NCBI RefSeq assembly: GCF_004123845.1
Contig: NZ_NBDP01000016.1
Span: forward strand, 124,001-188,000
Direction of reading: 5' to 3'
DNA length: 64,000 bases
From: Allobosea sp. Tri-44
GTDB taxonomy: Bacteria; Pseudomonadota; Alphaproteobacteria; Rhizobiales; Beijerinckiaceae
Under the pieces are notes generated by a model. That model ran no database searches. It saw only the letters and a list, made by a program, of their open reading frames with translations, and was not told the DNA's origin. Below are positions 29,604 through 38,833 of the stretch, piece by piece; position 1 is the stretch's first letter, and each line of letters opens with the position of its first letter. The position numbers and the translations under genes are program-made.

Positions 29604-30293
29604 ATGGCAACCGAGACGCCGGCGCTCTTTCTCTCCCAGATCGAGCGCTACTACCCCCAGTCCGACAGGCCGCTCGAGGTGCTGCGCAAGGCCGATTTCG
29701 CGATCTGGCCGGGCGAGCTCGTCGCGCTTGTCGCGCCGAGCGGCACTGGTAAATCGACCCTGCTGCACGTTGCCGGCCTGCTCGAGAGTCCGGACAGCGG
29801 CGAGGTCTTCATTGGCGGCGTGCCGACCTCGCAGCTCGACGACAAGGGCCTGACCCGGCTCCGGCGCACCGAGATCGGCTTCGTCTACCAGTTCCACCAT
29901 CTCCTGCCGGAGTTCACGGCGCTGGAGAACGTCATCTTGCCGCAGCGCATCCGGGGCCTCGGCAAGACCGAGGCGAAGTCGCGCGCCACCGAGCTCCTGA
30001 GCTTCCTCGGCCTCGGCGAGCGGCTCGACCATCTGCCGGGCGAGTTGTCGGGCGGCGAGCAACAGCGCGTCGCGATCGGGCGCGCCGTCGCCAATGCGCC
30101 CCGCGTCCTGCTGGCAGACGAGCCGACCGGCAATCTCGACCCGCAGACTGCGCTGCATGTCTTCAACACGCTGGTGGCACTGGCGCGCGCTTCGGGGCTG
30201 GCCGCGCTGATCGCGACGCACAACCTCGACCTCGCGCGGCGCATGGACCGCCAGGTCACGATCCGTGACGGGTTGGTGGTGCCTCTGACCTGA
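29604..30293 (+). CDS. lolD: Lipoprotein-releasing ABC transporter ATPase
   Basis: ATPase partner of the preceding permease, 229 residues. Walker [11 protein letters not shown]-loop region [11 protein letters not shown], signature LSGGEQQR and Walker [13 protein letters not shown] are all intact. It ends 9 bases from the convergent tagH stop with no visible terminator. It marks the end of the core block and the start of the type VI locus. Confidence 0.94.
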   Translation: MATETPALFLSQIERYYPQSDRPLEVLRKADFAIWPGELVALVAPSGTGKSTLLHVAGLLESPDSGEVFIGGVPTSQLDDKGLTRLRRTEIGFVYQFHHLLPEFTALENVILPQRIRGLGKTEAKSRATELLSFLGLGERLDHLPGELSGGEQQRVAIGRAVANAPRVLLADEPTGNLDPQTALHVFNTLVALARASGLAALIATHNLDLARRMDRQVTIRDGLVVPLT

Positions 30294-30302
30294 GCCTTTG
30301 GC

Positions 30303-31679
30303 TCAGCGGCCGCCGCGGTCGTAGCACTCCGCGAAATAGAGCATGAAGGCGTCGACCAGCCCATCCTCGTAGGGCGCGGTCTTCGCTTCCCAGCGGGCGA
30401 CATAGGCGTCCCAGAGCTTGCCTTTGCGCGAGGACAGCAGGCCTTCGATCCCACGTCCGGCGTCGAGACTTTCGGCGACGGCCTGCGGATCGAGATCCTC
30501 GACCAGCATGCGCAGCGCGTGCTGCATGGCCGAATAAGTCTTGATCTGGTGGATCTTGAGATCCTTGAAGCTCTCTTCGAAGGCCTTCTGGGCGCTGAGA
30601 TAGCCGCTGGTCGGCCGCCCGAAGATCAGCTTCAGCGCGTCCTCGATCGTCGGCGAGAATTTGAGCGGGTTGTTGTCCTGCGCCTGGATCATCGTCTGGT
30701 TCGAGCTGCGGGCGATGCGCTTGCTCTCGGCGCGGGCCGCCAGCAACGCCTTGAGCTCGATGGCGATCAGGCGCATCAGCGCGCCTGTCTGCTCGGCGAA
30801 GGCGCCGGGATCCTGCCATGACAATTCCTCGACCGGCAGGCCGGCGCCACGGGCGAAGCGGGCGATGAACTCGGCCGGCGAGATTCCCGGGCCGCCCATC
30901 GGAGCGCTCATCAGCGGAGGCGGTGGGGGGGCGGGGCGCGATGGCGCCGGCTCGTGCGGCGCATCGAAGCTCGGGCGCCCTTGCGGCGCGGCCGGAGCCT
31001 CGTTCCAGGGATCGCCATTGCCGCCTTGCGAAGGCGGCCGGCGCGGCGTCGGGATCGGCGCGATCGGCTCGGGCTCGGGAGCCGGAGGGGCCTGGTAGGG
31101 CGCCCAGGCGAGCTCGTCGGGTCGTGGCGAGGGCGGCGGCGTTGCCGGTTGCGGCGCGTAGGCCTGTGCGGGCTCGCCAGGCGTCGGGATGTCGGCGGCC
31201 CAGTCGATGAAGGGTGCGTGTACCGGCTGGTACTTCTGCGGCGGGATCAGATCGCGCCGGGCGATCGGCGGCGCCTCGTCGCCATTCGACTCCCACAGCG
31301 AATCGCCCGGTGGCGGCGGCATGGCCGATCGCTCGACCTGGCCGGTCGACCCGCGCTCCACGTCGTCGATCGATACCGCGATGACGTAGTGGCCGATCTC
31401 GAGCCGGTCGCCATGCTGCAGCCGGTAGGGCGACTGCACGCGATAAGCCCCGCCATTGACGAAGGTGCCGTTGGTCGAGATGTCGCGCAGCCAATAGGCG
31501 TTGTCGTTGAAGCGGACCTCGCAATGGCGGCCGGAGACGGCGCGGCTCGGGTCGGGCAGGCACCAGTCGAGATGCTGGTCACGGCCGATATCGAGCCCCC
31601 GCCCGCCGCTCAAAGTCACGCTGAGCGGGCCGCCGTCCGGCAGCGAGGCCTGATTCTCGATCGTCAGCGTCAGCGCCAT
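30303..31679 (-). CDS. tagH: Type VI secretion FHA-domain protein (TagH-like)
   Basis: 458 residues. An N-terminal FHA phosphothreonine-binding domain (about 1-105) carries the hallmarks IGR, SGRHCEVRF and STNGTFVNG. A long proline-rich linker (about 115-260) leads to a helical C-terminal domain (about 265-450) as in type VI FHA proteins. Such proteins can link threonine phosphorylation to secretion activity, but no kinase or phosphatase gene lies nearby. It is the last gene of the leftward arm vgrG-accessory-tagH, 60 bases after the accessory gene. Confidence 0.85.
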   Translation of the reverse strand: MALTLTIENQASLPDGGPLSVTLSGGRGLDIGRDQHLDWCLPDPSRAVSGRHCEVRFNDNAYWLRDISTNGTFVNGGAYRVQSPYRLQHGDRLEIGHYVIAVSIDDVERGSTGQVERSAMPPPPGDSLWESNGDEAPPIARRDLIPPQKYQPVHAPFIDWAADIPTPGEPAQAYAPQPATPPPSPRPDELAWAPYQAPPAPEPEPIAPIPTPRRPPSQGGNGDPWNEAPAAPQGRPSFDAPHEPAPSRPAPPPPPLMSAPMGGPGISPAEFIARFARGAGLPVEELSWQDPGAFAEQTGALMRLIAIELKALLAARAESKRIARSSNQTMIQAQDNNPLKFSPTIEDALKLIFGRPTSGYLSAQKAFEESFKDLKIHQIKTYSAMQHALRMLVEDLDPQAVAESLDAGRGIEGLLSSRKGKLWDAYVARWEAKTAPYEDGLVDAFMLYFAECYDRGGR

Positions 31680-31739
31680 GTCGGGACGCTCGCCTCGCCG
31701 TCGCGGAAGGCCGGCAGTCGCACCGGCCCCGGGGCCATA

Positions 31740-32297
31740 TTATGGTCTCGTCTTGCCGCTTTCGTCATCGAGCAGACGAATGCACGCTTCGACGCAGTTT
31801 CGCAATGCGGCATCACGCTCGCGTTCAGGTACGCGCCCAAGCGCGGTTAATACCGCTATTCGCGCCGTCTTTGCCGTCAGGTCCGGGGGGCAGGGCACCG
31901 CGTGGGTCATGACCATGCTCCCGCCGGAATAGCCGGCCGCGAGCGCAACCCAAGTGCCCAGGCTGGCATGATGGCCGTTTTCGCCGAGCGCCAGAGCGGC
32001 CCGGCGTGTCTCGTCGGTCGGGTCGCGCACCCAGGCCTCGGCTGCCTTCAGACCGGGATCTGGTGGGGTTCCGGGCGGCATCATGCGCTGGACGCTTTGC
32101 AGCGCCCACCAGACCGTCTCGCGACGCGGCATCAGGAAGGCGCAGAAGCCGACCGCGTCCTTGTGATTGCCGGCCTTGGCGAGGCCGCGCAGGAAGGTCA
32201 GCGGCGGCTCCGTGGTCGGCGCCGTGTTGATGATCTGGCGCGTGGCGGGAAACGTCTCGAAGACTTCCTGCGCCGTGCTGAAGCGAAGTTTCGACAT
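31740..32297 (-). CDS. Uncharacterised type VI-linked protein
   Basis: 185 residues from the ATG at 32297, seven bases after the vgrG stop; an upstream in-frame start would overlap vgrG. No membrane segment or signal. Helical, repeat-like sequence with WWALQSVQRM, a run resembling HEAT-like helices and a C-terminal CIRLLDD. It resembles the uncharacterised family often seen beside type VI FHA genes (DUF6931-like; not confirmed). Position between vgrG and tagH argues for a role in assembly or spike loading rather than an immunity protein. Confidence 0.65.
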   Translation of the reverse strand: MSKLRFSTAQEVFETFPATRQIINTAPTTEPPLTFLRGLAKAGNHKDAVGFCAFLMPRRETVWWALQSVQRMMPPGTPPDPGLKAAEAWVRDPTDETRRAALALGENGHHASLGTWVALAAGYSGGSMVMTHAVPCPPDLTAKTARIAVLTALGRVPERERDAALRNCVEACIRLLDDESGKTRP

Positions 32298-32304
32298 CGC
32301 GGCC

Positions 32305-34167
32305 TCAGTTGATCTTGACGACGCCGCCGGTGATGATGGTCGCACCGCCGCCGTTGATCTCGGTCTTGGCCGTGCTCTTTATCGTGATCATCGGCGAGGA
32401 GATGGTGATGTCGGTCGGGGTCATCGTGATCTCGCTCTCGCCGCAGACCAGCTTGATCTCCAGCGCCGCCTCGACATAGCGCTTGCCCTGCTTGACGTGC
32501 AGCTTGTCGCTACCGCTCAGGATTTGCGTTGTGCGGGCGAAATCGGTCGGGCCGCCTTCGAAACTCTTGCCGACATCGCGGGTCTCGAGGTTGAAGACCT
32601 CGGTCTTGTGGTCGCGCTCGGCCTGCATGGAGAAGACCTCCTTGCCGGCGAGGTCCTCGAACTTGATCTCGTTGAACTTGCCCGACTTGCCGCCGCCATC
32701 GGTCGATTCCGACTTCAATCCCGACTGGGTCTTGTTGGCCGGCAGGTCGTAGGGCGGCATGTGCTGGTCGTTGACCACCGCGCCCGTGATGATCGGCCGG
32801 TCCGGGTCACCGCCGATATAGGAGACCACGACCTCCTGGCCGATGCGCGGGATGATCTGCCCGCCCCAGTTCTTGCCCGACCAGGCCTGCGCGACGCGAA
32901 CCCGGCAGGACGTCGACTCCTTTTCGCGGTCCCAATGGAAGCGCAGCCAGATGCGGCCGTATTTGTCGACGTCGATGTCGCCTTCCTCGCCCTTGTTCTT
33001 CTCGCCCACCACCTTTGCCGTATCGGGGCCGATCACGAGCGGCGAGGGGGTCACCAGTGGCGCGCGGAAGCGCTTGTCGGCCTTCTGAAACTCATAGGAG
33101 CCATGATAGATCGCCTCATCGGAGCGTTTCGACGAACGGTAGCTCTGCACGCCATAGGCATGTGTGGCGCGCACCACCAGATACTCCGCATTCTCCGCCC
33201 CGACCGCGTGATCGGTCAGCGTCATCAGCGTGCCGGGGTTGAGGCTCGGAGCATCGCCCATGGCAAGGCGCCGCTCGTCCTGCGCCTGTTCGGCCTGAGC
33301 CTGGATTCGGGCGAACTTGTCGCCCTTGCCGCGCTCCAGATAGGAGCCCGGATAGTCGAAAGCCTCGTACGCCTTGGTTCGGGGGAAGCCTTCCTCCGCC
33401 CGAGCCGTCAGGTCGGAGGTCGATTTCTCGAAATCATAATCCTTGAGCTCGACCTTGCCGGTACGCAGCCGTCGTTGCGTCGACCATTGTGTCAGATGCT
33501 CGATAGGGCGCCGCTGGCTCTTGTCCTTCGGCATGAACGGATAGGCGCTGCCGGCGCCGGCGAAGGTCGGTTCGGCGGCTGCGGTAACCGTGTCATGTGA
33601 GCCGCGGGCATCCGAGAGGATGAGCTTGTGATCGCCCTCGCTGTGCTGGAAGTAGTAGTAGATGCCGTACTTCTCCATCAAACGCAGGACGAAGTCGAGA
33701 TCGCTCTCGCGATACTGTACGCAGTAATCGATCACCGGCGGCTTCTCGCTGACACGGTCGCCGAAGCTCGCTTTGTCTTCCTTTCCGAAGATGATCTTGA
33801 TGATGTCGATCGCGGTCTTGTTCTTGAAGATGCGGCAATCCGAGCGCTGCGAGAGCAGCCAGAGCCAGGGACGCAGCACGAAGCGGTAATGGTCGAGGTC
33901 GTTCTCACGGCCGAGCCATTGGGCCTCGACGAGCACGCCGTTGAAGATTCGCTCCTTGCCGTTCTTCAGCGTCATCTTGATGGCGCATTTTTCGCCGATC
34001 AAGCTTTGGAGGTCGGCATTCGCAGTCGTGCACGTGGCTTCGACCTGGTAAACGAACAATTCGCTGAGAGCTTCTCTCGCCTCAAACTTGAGAAGCGAAA
34101 AGACATCTTGACCCGCCGGCGTTGTAAAAGAGGCAAGTCTTTTCGTTTGTCCAAGGGCGGCGGGCAT
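32305..34167 (-). CDS. vgrG: Type VI spike protein VgrG
   Basis: 620 residues, the trimeric spike that tips the Hcp tube. Regions resembling gp27 (about 1-370) and gp5 (about 390-480, including IWLRFHWDREKES and GGQIIPRIGQEVVVSYIGGD) are followed by a beta-helix-like end finishing in TIITGGVVKIN. There is no extra C-terminal effector domain, so cargo must ride as a separate protein. ATG at 34167 was preferred to the TTG one codon earlier because GAGG lies at the right distance. Confidence 0.93.
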   Translation of the reverse strand: MPAALGQTKRLASFTTPAGQDVFSLLKFEAREALSELFVYQVEATCTTANADLQSLIGEKCAIKMTLKNGKERIFNGVLVEAQWLGRENDLDHYRFVLRPWLWLLSQRSDCRIFKNKTAIDIIKIIFGKEDKASFGDRVSEKPPVIDYCVQYRESDLDFVLRLMEKYGIYYYFQHSEGDHKLILSDARGSHDTVTAAAEPTFAGAGSAYPFMPKDKSQRRPIEHLTQWSTQRRLRTGKVELKDYDFEKSTSDLTARAEEGFPRTKAYEAFDYPGSYLERGKGDKFARIQAQAEQAQDERRLAMGDAPSLNPGTLMTLTDHAVGAENAEYLVVRATHAYGVQSYRSSKRSDEAIYHGSYEFQKADKRFRAPLVTPSPLVIGPDTAKVVGEKNKGEEGDIDVDKYGRIWLRFHWDREKESTSCRVRVAQAWSGKNWGGQIIPRIGQEVVVSYIGGDPDRPIITGAVVNDQHMPPYDLPANKTQSGLKSESTDGGGKSGKFNEIKFEDLAGKEVFSMQAERDHKTEVFNLETRDVGKSFEGGPTDFARTTQILSGSDKLHVKQGKRYVEAALEIKLVCGESEITMTPTDITISSPMITIKSTAKTEINGGGATIITGGVVKIN

Positions 34168-34203
34168 CAACCAAACCTCATGGTTTGCGACAAGAGACGA
34201 CTA

Positions 34204-34232
34204 TTGACGCAGCTGCCGCTGCGAGGCATAAT
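34204..34232 (+). promoter_or_regulatory. Sigma-70-like promoter for the rightward type VI arm
   Basis: TTGACG (34204-34209), 17-base spacer and CATAAT (34227-34232): one of the best -35/-10 matches in the window. It lies 51 bases before the OmpA-like start codon, in the divergent gap with vgrG. Confidence 0.6.
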
Positions 34233-34283
34233 TCGCGCCGTCAATCTTCAACCGCCTCAGCGAACCTAAACAGGAGGAAGACC

Positions 34284-34829
34284 ATGCGCAAGCAGGCCCT
34301 TGTCATGGTTAGTGCCGCTCTTGCCGCAGGCTTTTGCGTGCTGTCGCCTCTCGTCGTGCAGGCGCAGGCCTACAAGGCGGACGACATCGTCAAGCACTTC
34401 GGGCCCGCGACGCCCAATCTCGGCGTTTCGCGCGGCTTGTGCGTCGGTACCGAAGCCGAATGCAACAAGGCCGGTCATGTCGTGAAGCCGGCCAGCGCCT
34501 TCGACCTCATCGTCAAGTTCAAGTACAATTCCGACGTGCTTGAGTCCGAGGCGAAGCTGAACCTCGACGAGTTCGCCAAGGCACTGAGGGACCCGCAGCT
34601 CGCAGCGAGCAGCTTCCTGGTCGAGGGACATACCGACGCCAGCGGCACGGCCGACTACAATCTGAGCCTGTCGGAGCGCCGCGCCAAGGCGGTCGTGCGG
34701 TATCTGAGCGAGCGGGGCGTCGATATCGCCAAGCTCGTCCCGCGTGGCCTCGGCCAGACCAAGCCTGTCGTCGCCGACAAGTTCTCTGCCGATAATCGCC
34801 GGGTAGAGACACGGCTGCAGGTGGAATGA
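34284..34829 (+). CDS. Small OmpA-like peptidoglycan-binding protein
   Basis: 181 residues. A signal peptide runs to about residue 29 (cleavage near VQAQA), with no lipobox. The OmpA C-terminal domain carries the peptidoglycan-binding signature GHTDASG near residue 115, then LSERRAKAV and the conserved NRRVETRL near the end. Strong AGGAGGA ribosome binding site. It heads the rightward arm 47 bases before tssA. In other type VI systems an OmpA domain is fused to TssL or encoded as TagL; here it would be a separate periplasmic protein. Confidence 0.8.
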   Translation: MRKQALVMVSAALAAGFCVLSPLVVQAQAYKADDIVKHFGPATPNLGVSRGLCVGTEAECNKAGHVVKPASAFDLIVKFKYNSDVLESEAKLNLDEFAKALRDPQLAASSFLVEGHTDASGTADYNLSLSERRAKAVVRYLSERGVDIAKLVPRGLGQTKPVVADKFSADNRRVETRLQVE

Positions 34830-34876
34830 CGGCCTGGCGGCCGAGCCCCGAAAGATTTGACCAACCGTGAGGGGGC

Positions 34877-36403
34877 ATGGCTGCGCTCAATTTCGCTGAC
34901 CTCGCGAAGCCGGTTTCGGCCGACGATCCTTGCGGTCCCGATCCGGACGCCGATCCGGATTTCATGAATGTGCTGGGGCGCCTGGAAGTGGCGCTGCCGA
35001 CCTCCTATTTCCGTCGCGAGGATGATGGGCGGCAGGTTTCCTTCGACCGCAGCACGATCGACTTTCCGGCAGCTTTCGGGGATCTCGGCAAGATTCTGAA
35101 ACGGAGCCGCGATCTGCGCGGCTTCGTGCTCGCCGGCAAACTCTGTCTGCTCAACCGGGACATCGCCGGCTTCGCCGGAAGTCTCGGACTGATTACGAGC
35201 TATCTCGGCGACTATTGGGAGGAGATTCATCCCAAGGCCGAGGATGGCGACTTCATCATGCGTGAAGTCGCCCTGCAGGGACTTGACGAGAACGCCACCA
35301 TCGCCTTGCCGTTGCAGCACGCCCCGATCTTCACCAGCAAGCGGCTGGGGCCGGTGATGTTCCGTAGCCAGCTCATCGCCCTGGGCGAACTGCGTGCCAA
35401 CGAGGACGAGCAGCATCCGGATGCCGGGGGTATCGCTGCCGCACTGAAGGAAGCCGAACTCTCCGATCTGACGGCGATGCTCAGTCACGTCACGGCGATC
35501 CGCGACGCACTCTTGCGGCTGCGAGCGATCTGGAGCGAGCACCTCGGTGCCGACCAGGCCGTGACCTTCCCGCGCCTGGCGGGCCTGGTCGGGCAGATCA
35601 TCACCTTCCTCGAGGCCGCGGTCGAGCGACGCGCGCCGGCTCAGCAAGGTGTCGTCGCCGTCGAGGTGCCAGGCGGCGCCGGCGGCACGGTCATGGTCGC
35701 TGCAGCCACCATCCCGGCCGGGGCCTGCGCCTCTGTTGCCGAGGCGCAGGCTGCACTTGGCGGCTGTCTTGCCTATTTCCGGCGCGTCGAGCCGTCGAGC
35801 CCCGCGGTGCTCCTGATCGGGCAGGCGCAACGCCTGATCGGCAAGTCGCTCATCGAGGTCATCCAGATCATGTTCCCCGAGCATGTCGACAAGGCGATGC
35901 TCGAAATCGGTGACGACACGAAATATCAGCTGCCGCTGGAGCGCCTGGGCGGTGACGGTTACGACAGCACCAGTGAGGACGACAGCGGCAGCTACGACGA
36001 CAGTAGCGGCTATGATGACAGCAGTGACGACGACAATTCCTCATCCGGCGATGACGAGGACACTGGCGCGGAGGACGAGCCGGCCGACGAGTCCGGAGAG
36101 ACCGAGACGGAAGCGTCGGAAAGCGCGGACGACTGGGCAGAAGACGCGCAGCCGGAGGCCGAGCCCGAGCCCGAGCCGAAGAGGCCCGCAGCGGCTGCGG
36201 CTGTGCCTGCGATTGCCGTCGCAAACCGCGCCGAGGCGATCGCCCGGATGAAGTCCGTGGCTGCGTTCTACCGCCACGCCGAGCCGTCCAATCCCGTCCC
36301 GTTGCTGATGGACAAGGCCTGTGCGCTGGCGCAGCAGGATTTTCTGTCGCTGCTGAGCGATATCCTCCCTGAAGTCGGCATAAGGCAGGGCAGCGAAGAA
36401 TAG
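34877..36403 (+). CDS. tssA: Type VI baseplate/sheath cap protein TssA
   Basis: 508 residues. The N-terminal ImpA domain (about 10-170) is typical. The C-terminal part holds the motif YFRRVEPSSPAVLLIGQA (near 300), and a second copy FYRHAEPSNPVPLLMDKA lies near 465. Between them is a strongly acidic Ser/Asp/Glu linker (about 361-450). TssA proteins organise baseplate and sheath polymerisation; the duplicated motif is unusual. Next gene after 225 bases. Confidence 0.88.
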   Translation: MAALNFADLAKPVSADDPCGPDPDADPDFMNVLGRLEVALPTSYFRREDDGRQVSFDRSTIDFPAAFGDLGKILKRSRDLRGFVLAGKLCLLNRDIAGFAGSLGLITSYLGDYWEEIHPKAEDGDFIMREVALQGLDENATIALPLQHAPIFTSKRLGPVMFRSQLIALGELRANEDEQHPDAGGIAAALKEAELSDLTAMLSHVTAIRDALLRLRAIWSEHLGADQAVTFPRLAGLVGQIITFLEAAVERRAPAQQGVVAVEVPGGAGGTVMVAAATIPAGACASVAEAQAALGGCLAYFRRVEPSSPAVLLIGQAQRLIGKSLIEVIQIMFPEHVDKAMLEIGDDTKYQLPLERLGGDGYDSTSEDDSGSYDDSSGYDDSSDDDNSSSGDDEDTGAEDEPADESGETETEASESADDWAEDAQPEAEPEPEPKRPAAAAAVPAIAVANRAEAIARMKSVAAFYRHAEPSNPVPLLMDKACALAQQDFLSLLSDILPEVGIRQGSEE

Positions 36404-36528
36404 TGTCGCGTCGGCCGGGTGACGGACCGTCGCGCCTCATTCGTTCGGTGGATGCGGACACCGTCATCCATCTGCAAAGTCGGGCTGGCTGAACTCTGCC
36501 GCCGCCGATTCGCGCAGTTCGAAGAGAA

Positions 36529-36557
36529 CTGTCAAGCGATTGGCAAGTGTGTATGGT
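36529..36557 (+). promoter_or_regulatory. Possible internal promoter before tssB
   Basis: CTGTCA (36529-36534), 17-base spacer and TATGGT (36552-36557), 72 bases before the tssB ATG, in a 225-base gap. It could give the sheath genes expression separate from tssA. Confidence 0.35.
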
Positions 36558-36628
36558 ATAGCGAGCTGGATCGTTAGCGTGGTATCGCGCTGTCCTTGCG
36601 TGATGCCTCTAGAGGAAGGGGCGCCGTC

Positions 36629-37165
36629 ATGGCCGGAGATTCAGGGCAGAAGTTCATTCGCCGCAACAGGCCGCCGCGTGTCCACATCACCTATGAAGAT
36701 CCCTACAACGCGGATCAGAAGATCGAATTGCCCTTCGTGATGGGCGTTCTCGCCGATCTTTCCGGCAATGCCTCCGAAGTCGAGAAGTCGGACATCGGCG
36801 AGCGCAAGTTCCTCGACGTCGACATGGACAATTTCGATCAGCGCATGGCCGCGATCGCGCCCGGTGCCGCTTTCGCCGTGCCGAACAAGCTAGGCGGCGA
36901 GGGGGGCGACAAGCTTTCGGTCTCGCTCAAGTTCAAGAAGTTCGACGATTTCAGCCCGGCTGCGATCGCCCGGCAGATTCCGGCGACTGCCAAGCTGCTG
37001 GAAGCGCGCGAGCAGCTCGCCAACCTGCTGCGCTACATGGACGGCAAGGTTGCGGCCAGCGATCAGCTCAAGGCTCTGCTGTCCGATCCAAATCTGATGG
37101 CGGCGCTGAAGGACAGGCTCGGCGAAAAGCCAGCTGACGACAACAAGCAGGACGGCAACGGGTAA
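36629..37165 (+). CDS. tssB: Type VI sheath small subunit TssB
   Basis: 178 residues, the small component of the contractile sheath that pairs with TssC. The region FVMGVLADLSG followed by RKFLDVDMDNFDQRM is characteristic of TssB/VipA. The ATG at 36629 follows AGAGGAAGG. tssC starts 11 bases after its stop, giving paired translation of the two sheath proteins. Confidence 0.95.
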   Translation: MAGDSGQKFIRRNRPPRVHITYEDPYNADQKIELPFVMGVLADLSGNASEVEKSDIGERKFLDVDMDNFDQRMAAIAPGAAFAVPNKLGGEGGDKLSVSLKFKKFDDFSPAAIARQIPATAKLLEAREQLANLLRYMDGKVAASDQLKALLSDPNLMAALKDRLGEKPADDNKQDGNG

Positions 37166-37176
37166 GCGAGGCGGCC

Positions 37177-38679
37177 ATGGCGGAAGCACAGATCAAACAA
37201 CCCGGCACAGAGACTGCAGAAGTCCGCGAGGTCGATGACTTCTCGGCGCTTCTGAAGCAGAGCTTCAAGCCGAAGACTGAACGGGCGGCGAGTGAGGTCG
37301 AGAACGCGGTTGCGACCCTGGTCAACCAGGCGCTCGCTGACCAGACCCTGATCAAGGGCGACGTGCTCGATACGATCGAGGAGATGATCGCCCGGCTCGA
37401 TGCCAAGCTCACCGAGCAGATGAACGAGGTGCTGCACGCACCGGAGTTCCAGAAGCTCGAAAGCGCCTGGCGCGGCCTCAACTACCTCGTCTTCAATTCC
37501 GAGACCGACTCGCAGTTGAAGATCAAGGTGATGAATGTCGGCAAGAGCGAGCTCTACCGCAATCTGAAGACCTATCCGGGCGCCCGCTGGGATCAGAGCC
37601 CGCTCTTCAAGCAGATTTACGAGCAGGAGTTCGGTCAGCTCGGCGGCCAGCCCTTCGGTGCCTTGGTCGGCGACTACCACTTCAGCCACGTCCCGGCGGA
37701 TGTGCAGCTGCTGCGTGATCTGTCGAAGGTCGCCTCCGCCGCCCATGCCCCGCTCTTCACCGGCGCCGATCCGACGCTGATGGGCATGGACTCCTGGACG
37801 GAGCTCTCCAATCCGCGCGATCTCGGCAAGGTTTTCGACACGCCGGACTACGCGGCCTGGAAGGGCCTGCGCGATGCAGCCGACTCCCGATATGTCGGCC
37901 TGTGCCTGCCACGGGTCCTCGCGCGGGTTCCCTACGGGGCGAAGTCGGAGCCGGTCGAGGAGTTTGCCTTCGAGGAGGACACCGACGGTCACAAGGGCGA
38001 GAAATACGCCTGGATGAACGCCGCCTATGCGATGGCGGTGAACATCAACCGGGCCTTCAAGGAGTATGGCTGGTGCACCCGCATCCGCGGCGTCCAGTCG
38101 GGCGGCGAGGTGCTGAACCTGCCGACCCACACCTTCCCGACGGATGACGGTGGCGTCGACCTGAAGTGCCCGACCGAGATTGCGATCAGCGATCGCCGTG
38201 AGGCAGAGCTGGCGAAGTCCGGTCTGATCCCGCTGATCCACCGCAAGAACACGGACAAGGCGGCGTTCATCGGCGCGCAGTCGCTCTACAAGCCCAAGGC
38301 CTTCTTCGGGCCAGACGGTGTTGCGGCGACCGCCTCCGACAACCTGTCCTCGCGTCTGCCCTACATGTTCGCCGTGTCGCGCTTCGCGCACTATCTGAAG
38401 TGCATGGTGCGCGACAAGGTCGGCTCCTACAAGGAGCGCGAGCCCCTGCGTCGCTGGCTGCAGGAGTGGATCACCGAGTATGTCGACGGCGATCCGCTGA
38501 ACTCCAGCGAGGAGACGAAGGCGCGCAAGCCCCTGTCCGAAGCGCGCATCGACGTCTTCGAAGACGAGGAGAACCCTGGCTATTATTCGGCCAAGTTCTA
38601 CCTCCGGCCGCATTTCCAGCTCGAGGGCATGGACATCGGTCTGAGCCTCGTCTCGCGCCTGCCGGCGCCCAAGGCCTGA
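37177..38679 (+). CDS. tssC: Type VI sheath large subunit TssC
   Basis: 500 residues, the main sheath protein that with TssB forms the contractile tube. Typical segments are LNYLVFNSETDSQLKIKVMN, the GDYHFSH region and the conserved C-terminal end. Only one tssC is present, unlike Agrobacterium, which carries two adjacent copies. Downstream, 154 bases with hairpins separate it from hcp. Confidence 0.96.
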   Translation: MAEAQIKQPGTETAEVREVDDFSALLKQSFKPKTERAASEVENAVATLVNQALADQTLIKGDVLDTIEEMIARLDAKLTEQMNEVLHAPEFQKLESAWRGLNYLVFNSETDSQLKIKVMNVGKSELYRNLKTYPGARWDQSPLFKQIYEQEFGQLGGQPFGALVGDYHFSHVPADVQLLRDLSKVASAAHAPLFTGADPTLMGMDSWTELSNPRDLGKVFDTPDYAAWKGLRDAADSRYVGLCLPRVLARVPYGAKSEPVEEFAFEEDTDGHKGEKYAWMNAAYAMAVNINRAFKEYGWCTRIRGVQSGGEVLNLPTHTFPTDDGGVDLKCPTEIAISDRREAELAKSGLIPLIHRKNTDKAAFIGAQSLYKPKAFFGPDGVAATASDNLSSRLPYMFAVSRFAHYLKCMVRDKVGSYKEREPLRRWLQEWITEYVDGDPLNSSEETKARKPLSEARIDVFEDEENPGYYSAKFYLRPHFQLEGMDIGLSLVSRLPAPKA

Positions 38680-38725
38680 GACCCGGGCGCGCCTTCAGCG
38701 CGCAGGCCCCCAGGACGATAGTTGG

Positions 38726-38746
38726 CCCTGCGCATGACGCGCAGGG
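38726..38746 (+). other. Hairpin upstream of hcp
   Basis: CCCTGCGC, loop ATGAC, GCGCAGGG: a perfect 8-bp stem 87 bases before the hcp start codon. No T-run, so it is more likely an RNA stability or processing element than a terminator. Confidence 0.5.
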
Positions 38747-38833
38747 AGAGTGGCGACGCATGGGGGGAGCTCTCCAGGCGACGCGAGTTCTATGCCCAAA
38801 TCACCCTGAAACAGCCAACCATTGGAGAGCACC

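Noticed and set aside
28185..30221. 678-codon open frame antisense to lolC and lolD
   Set aside because: Charged, repetitive composition with no motif; the plus-strand genes are unambiguous.
36541..36557. Possible sigma-54 promoter before tssB (TGGCA...TATGG)
   Set aside because: The -12 GC dinucleotide is missing; a sigma-70 reading with a 17-base spacer fits better.
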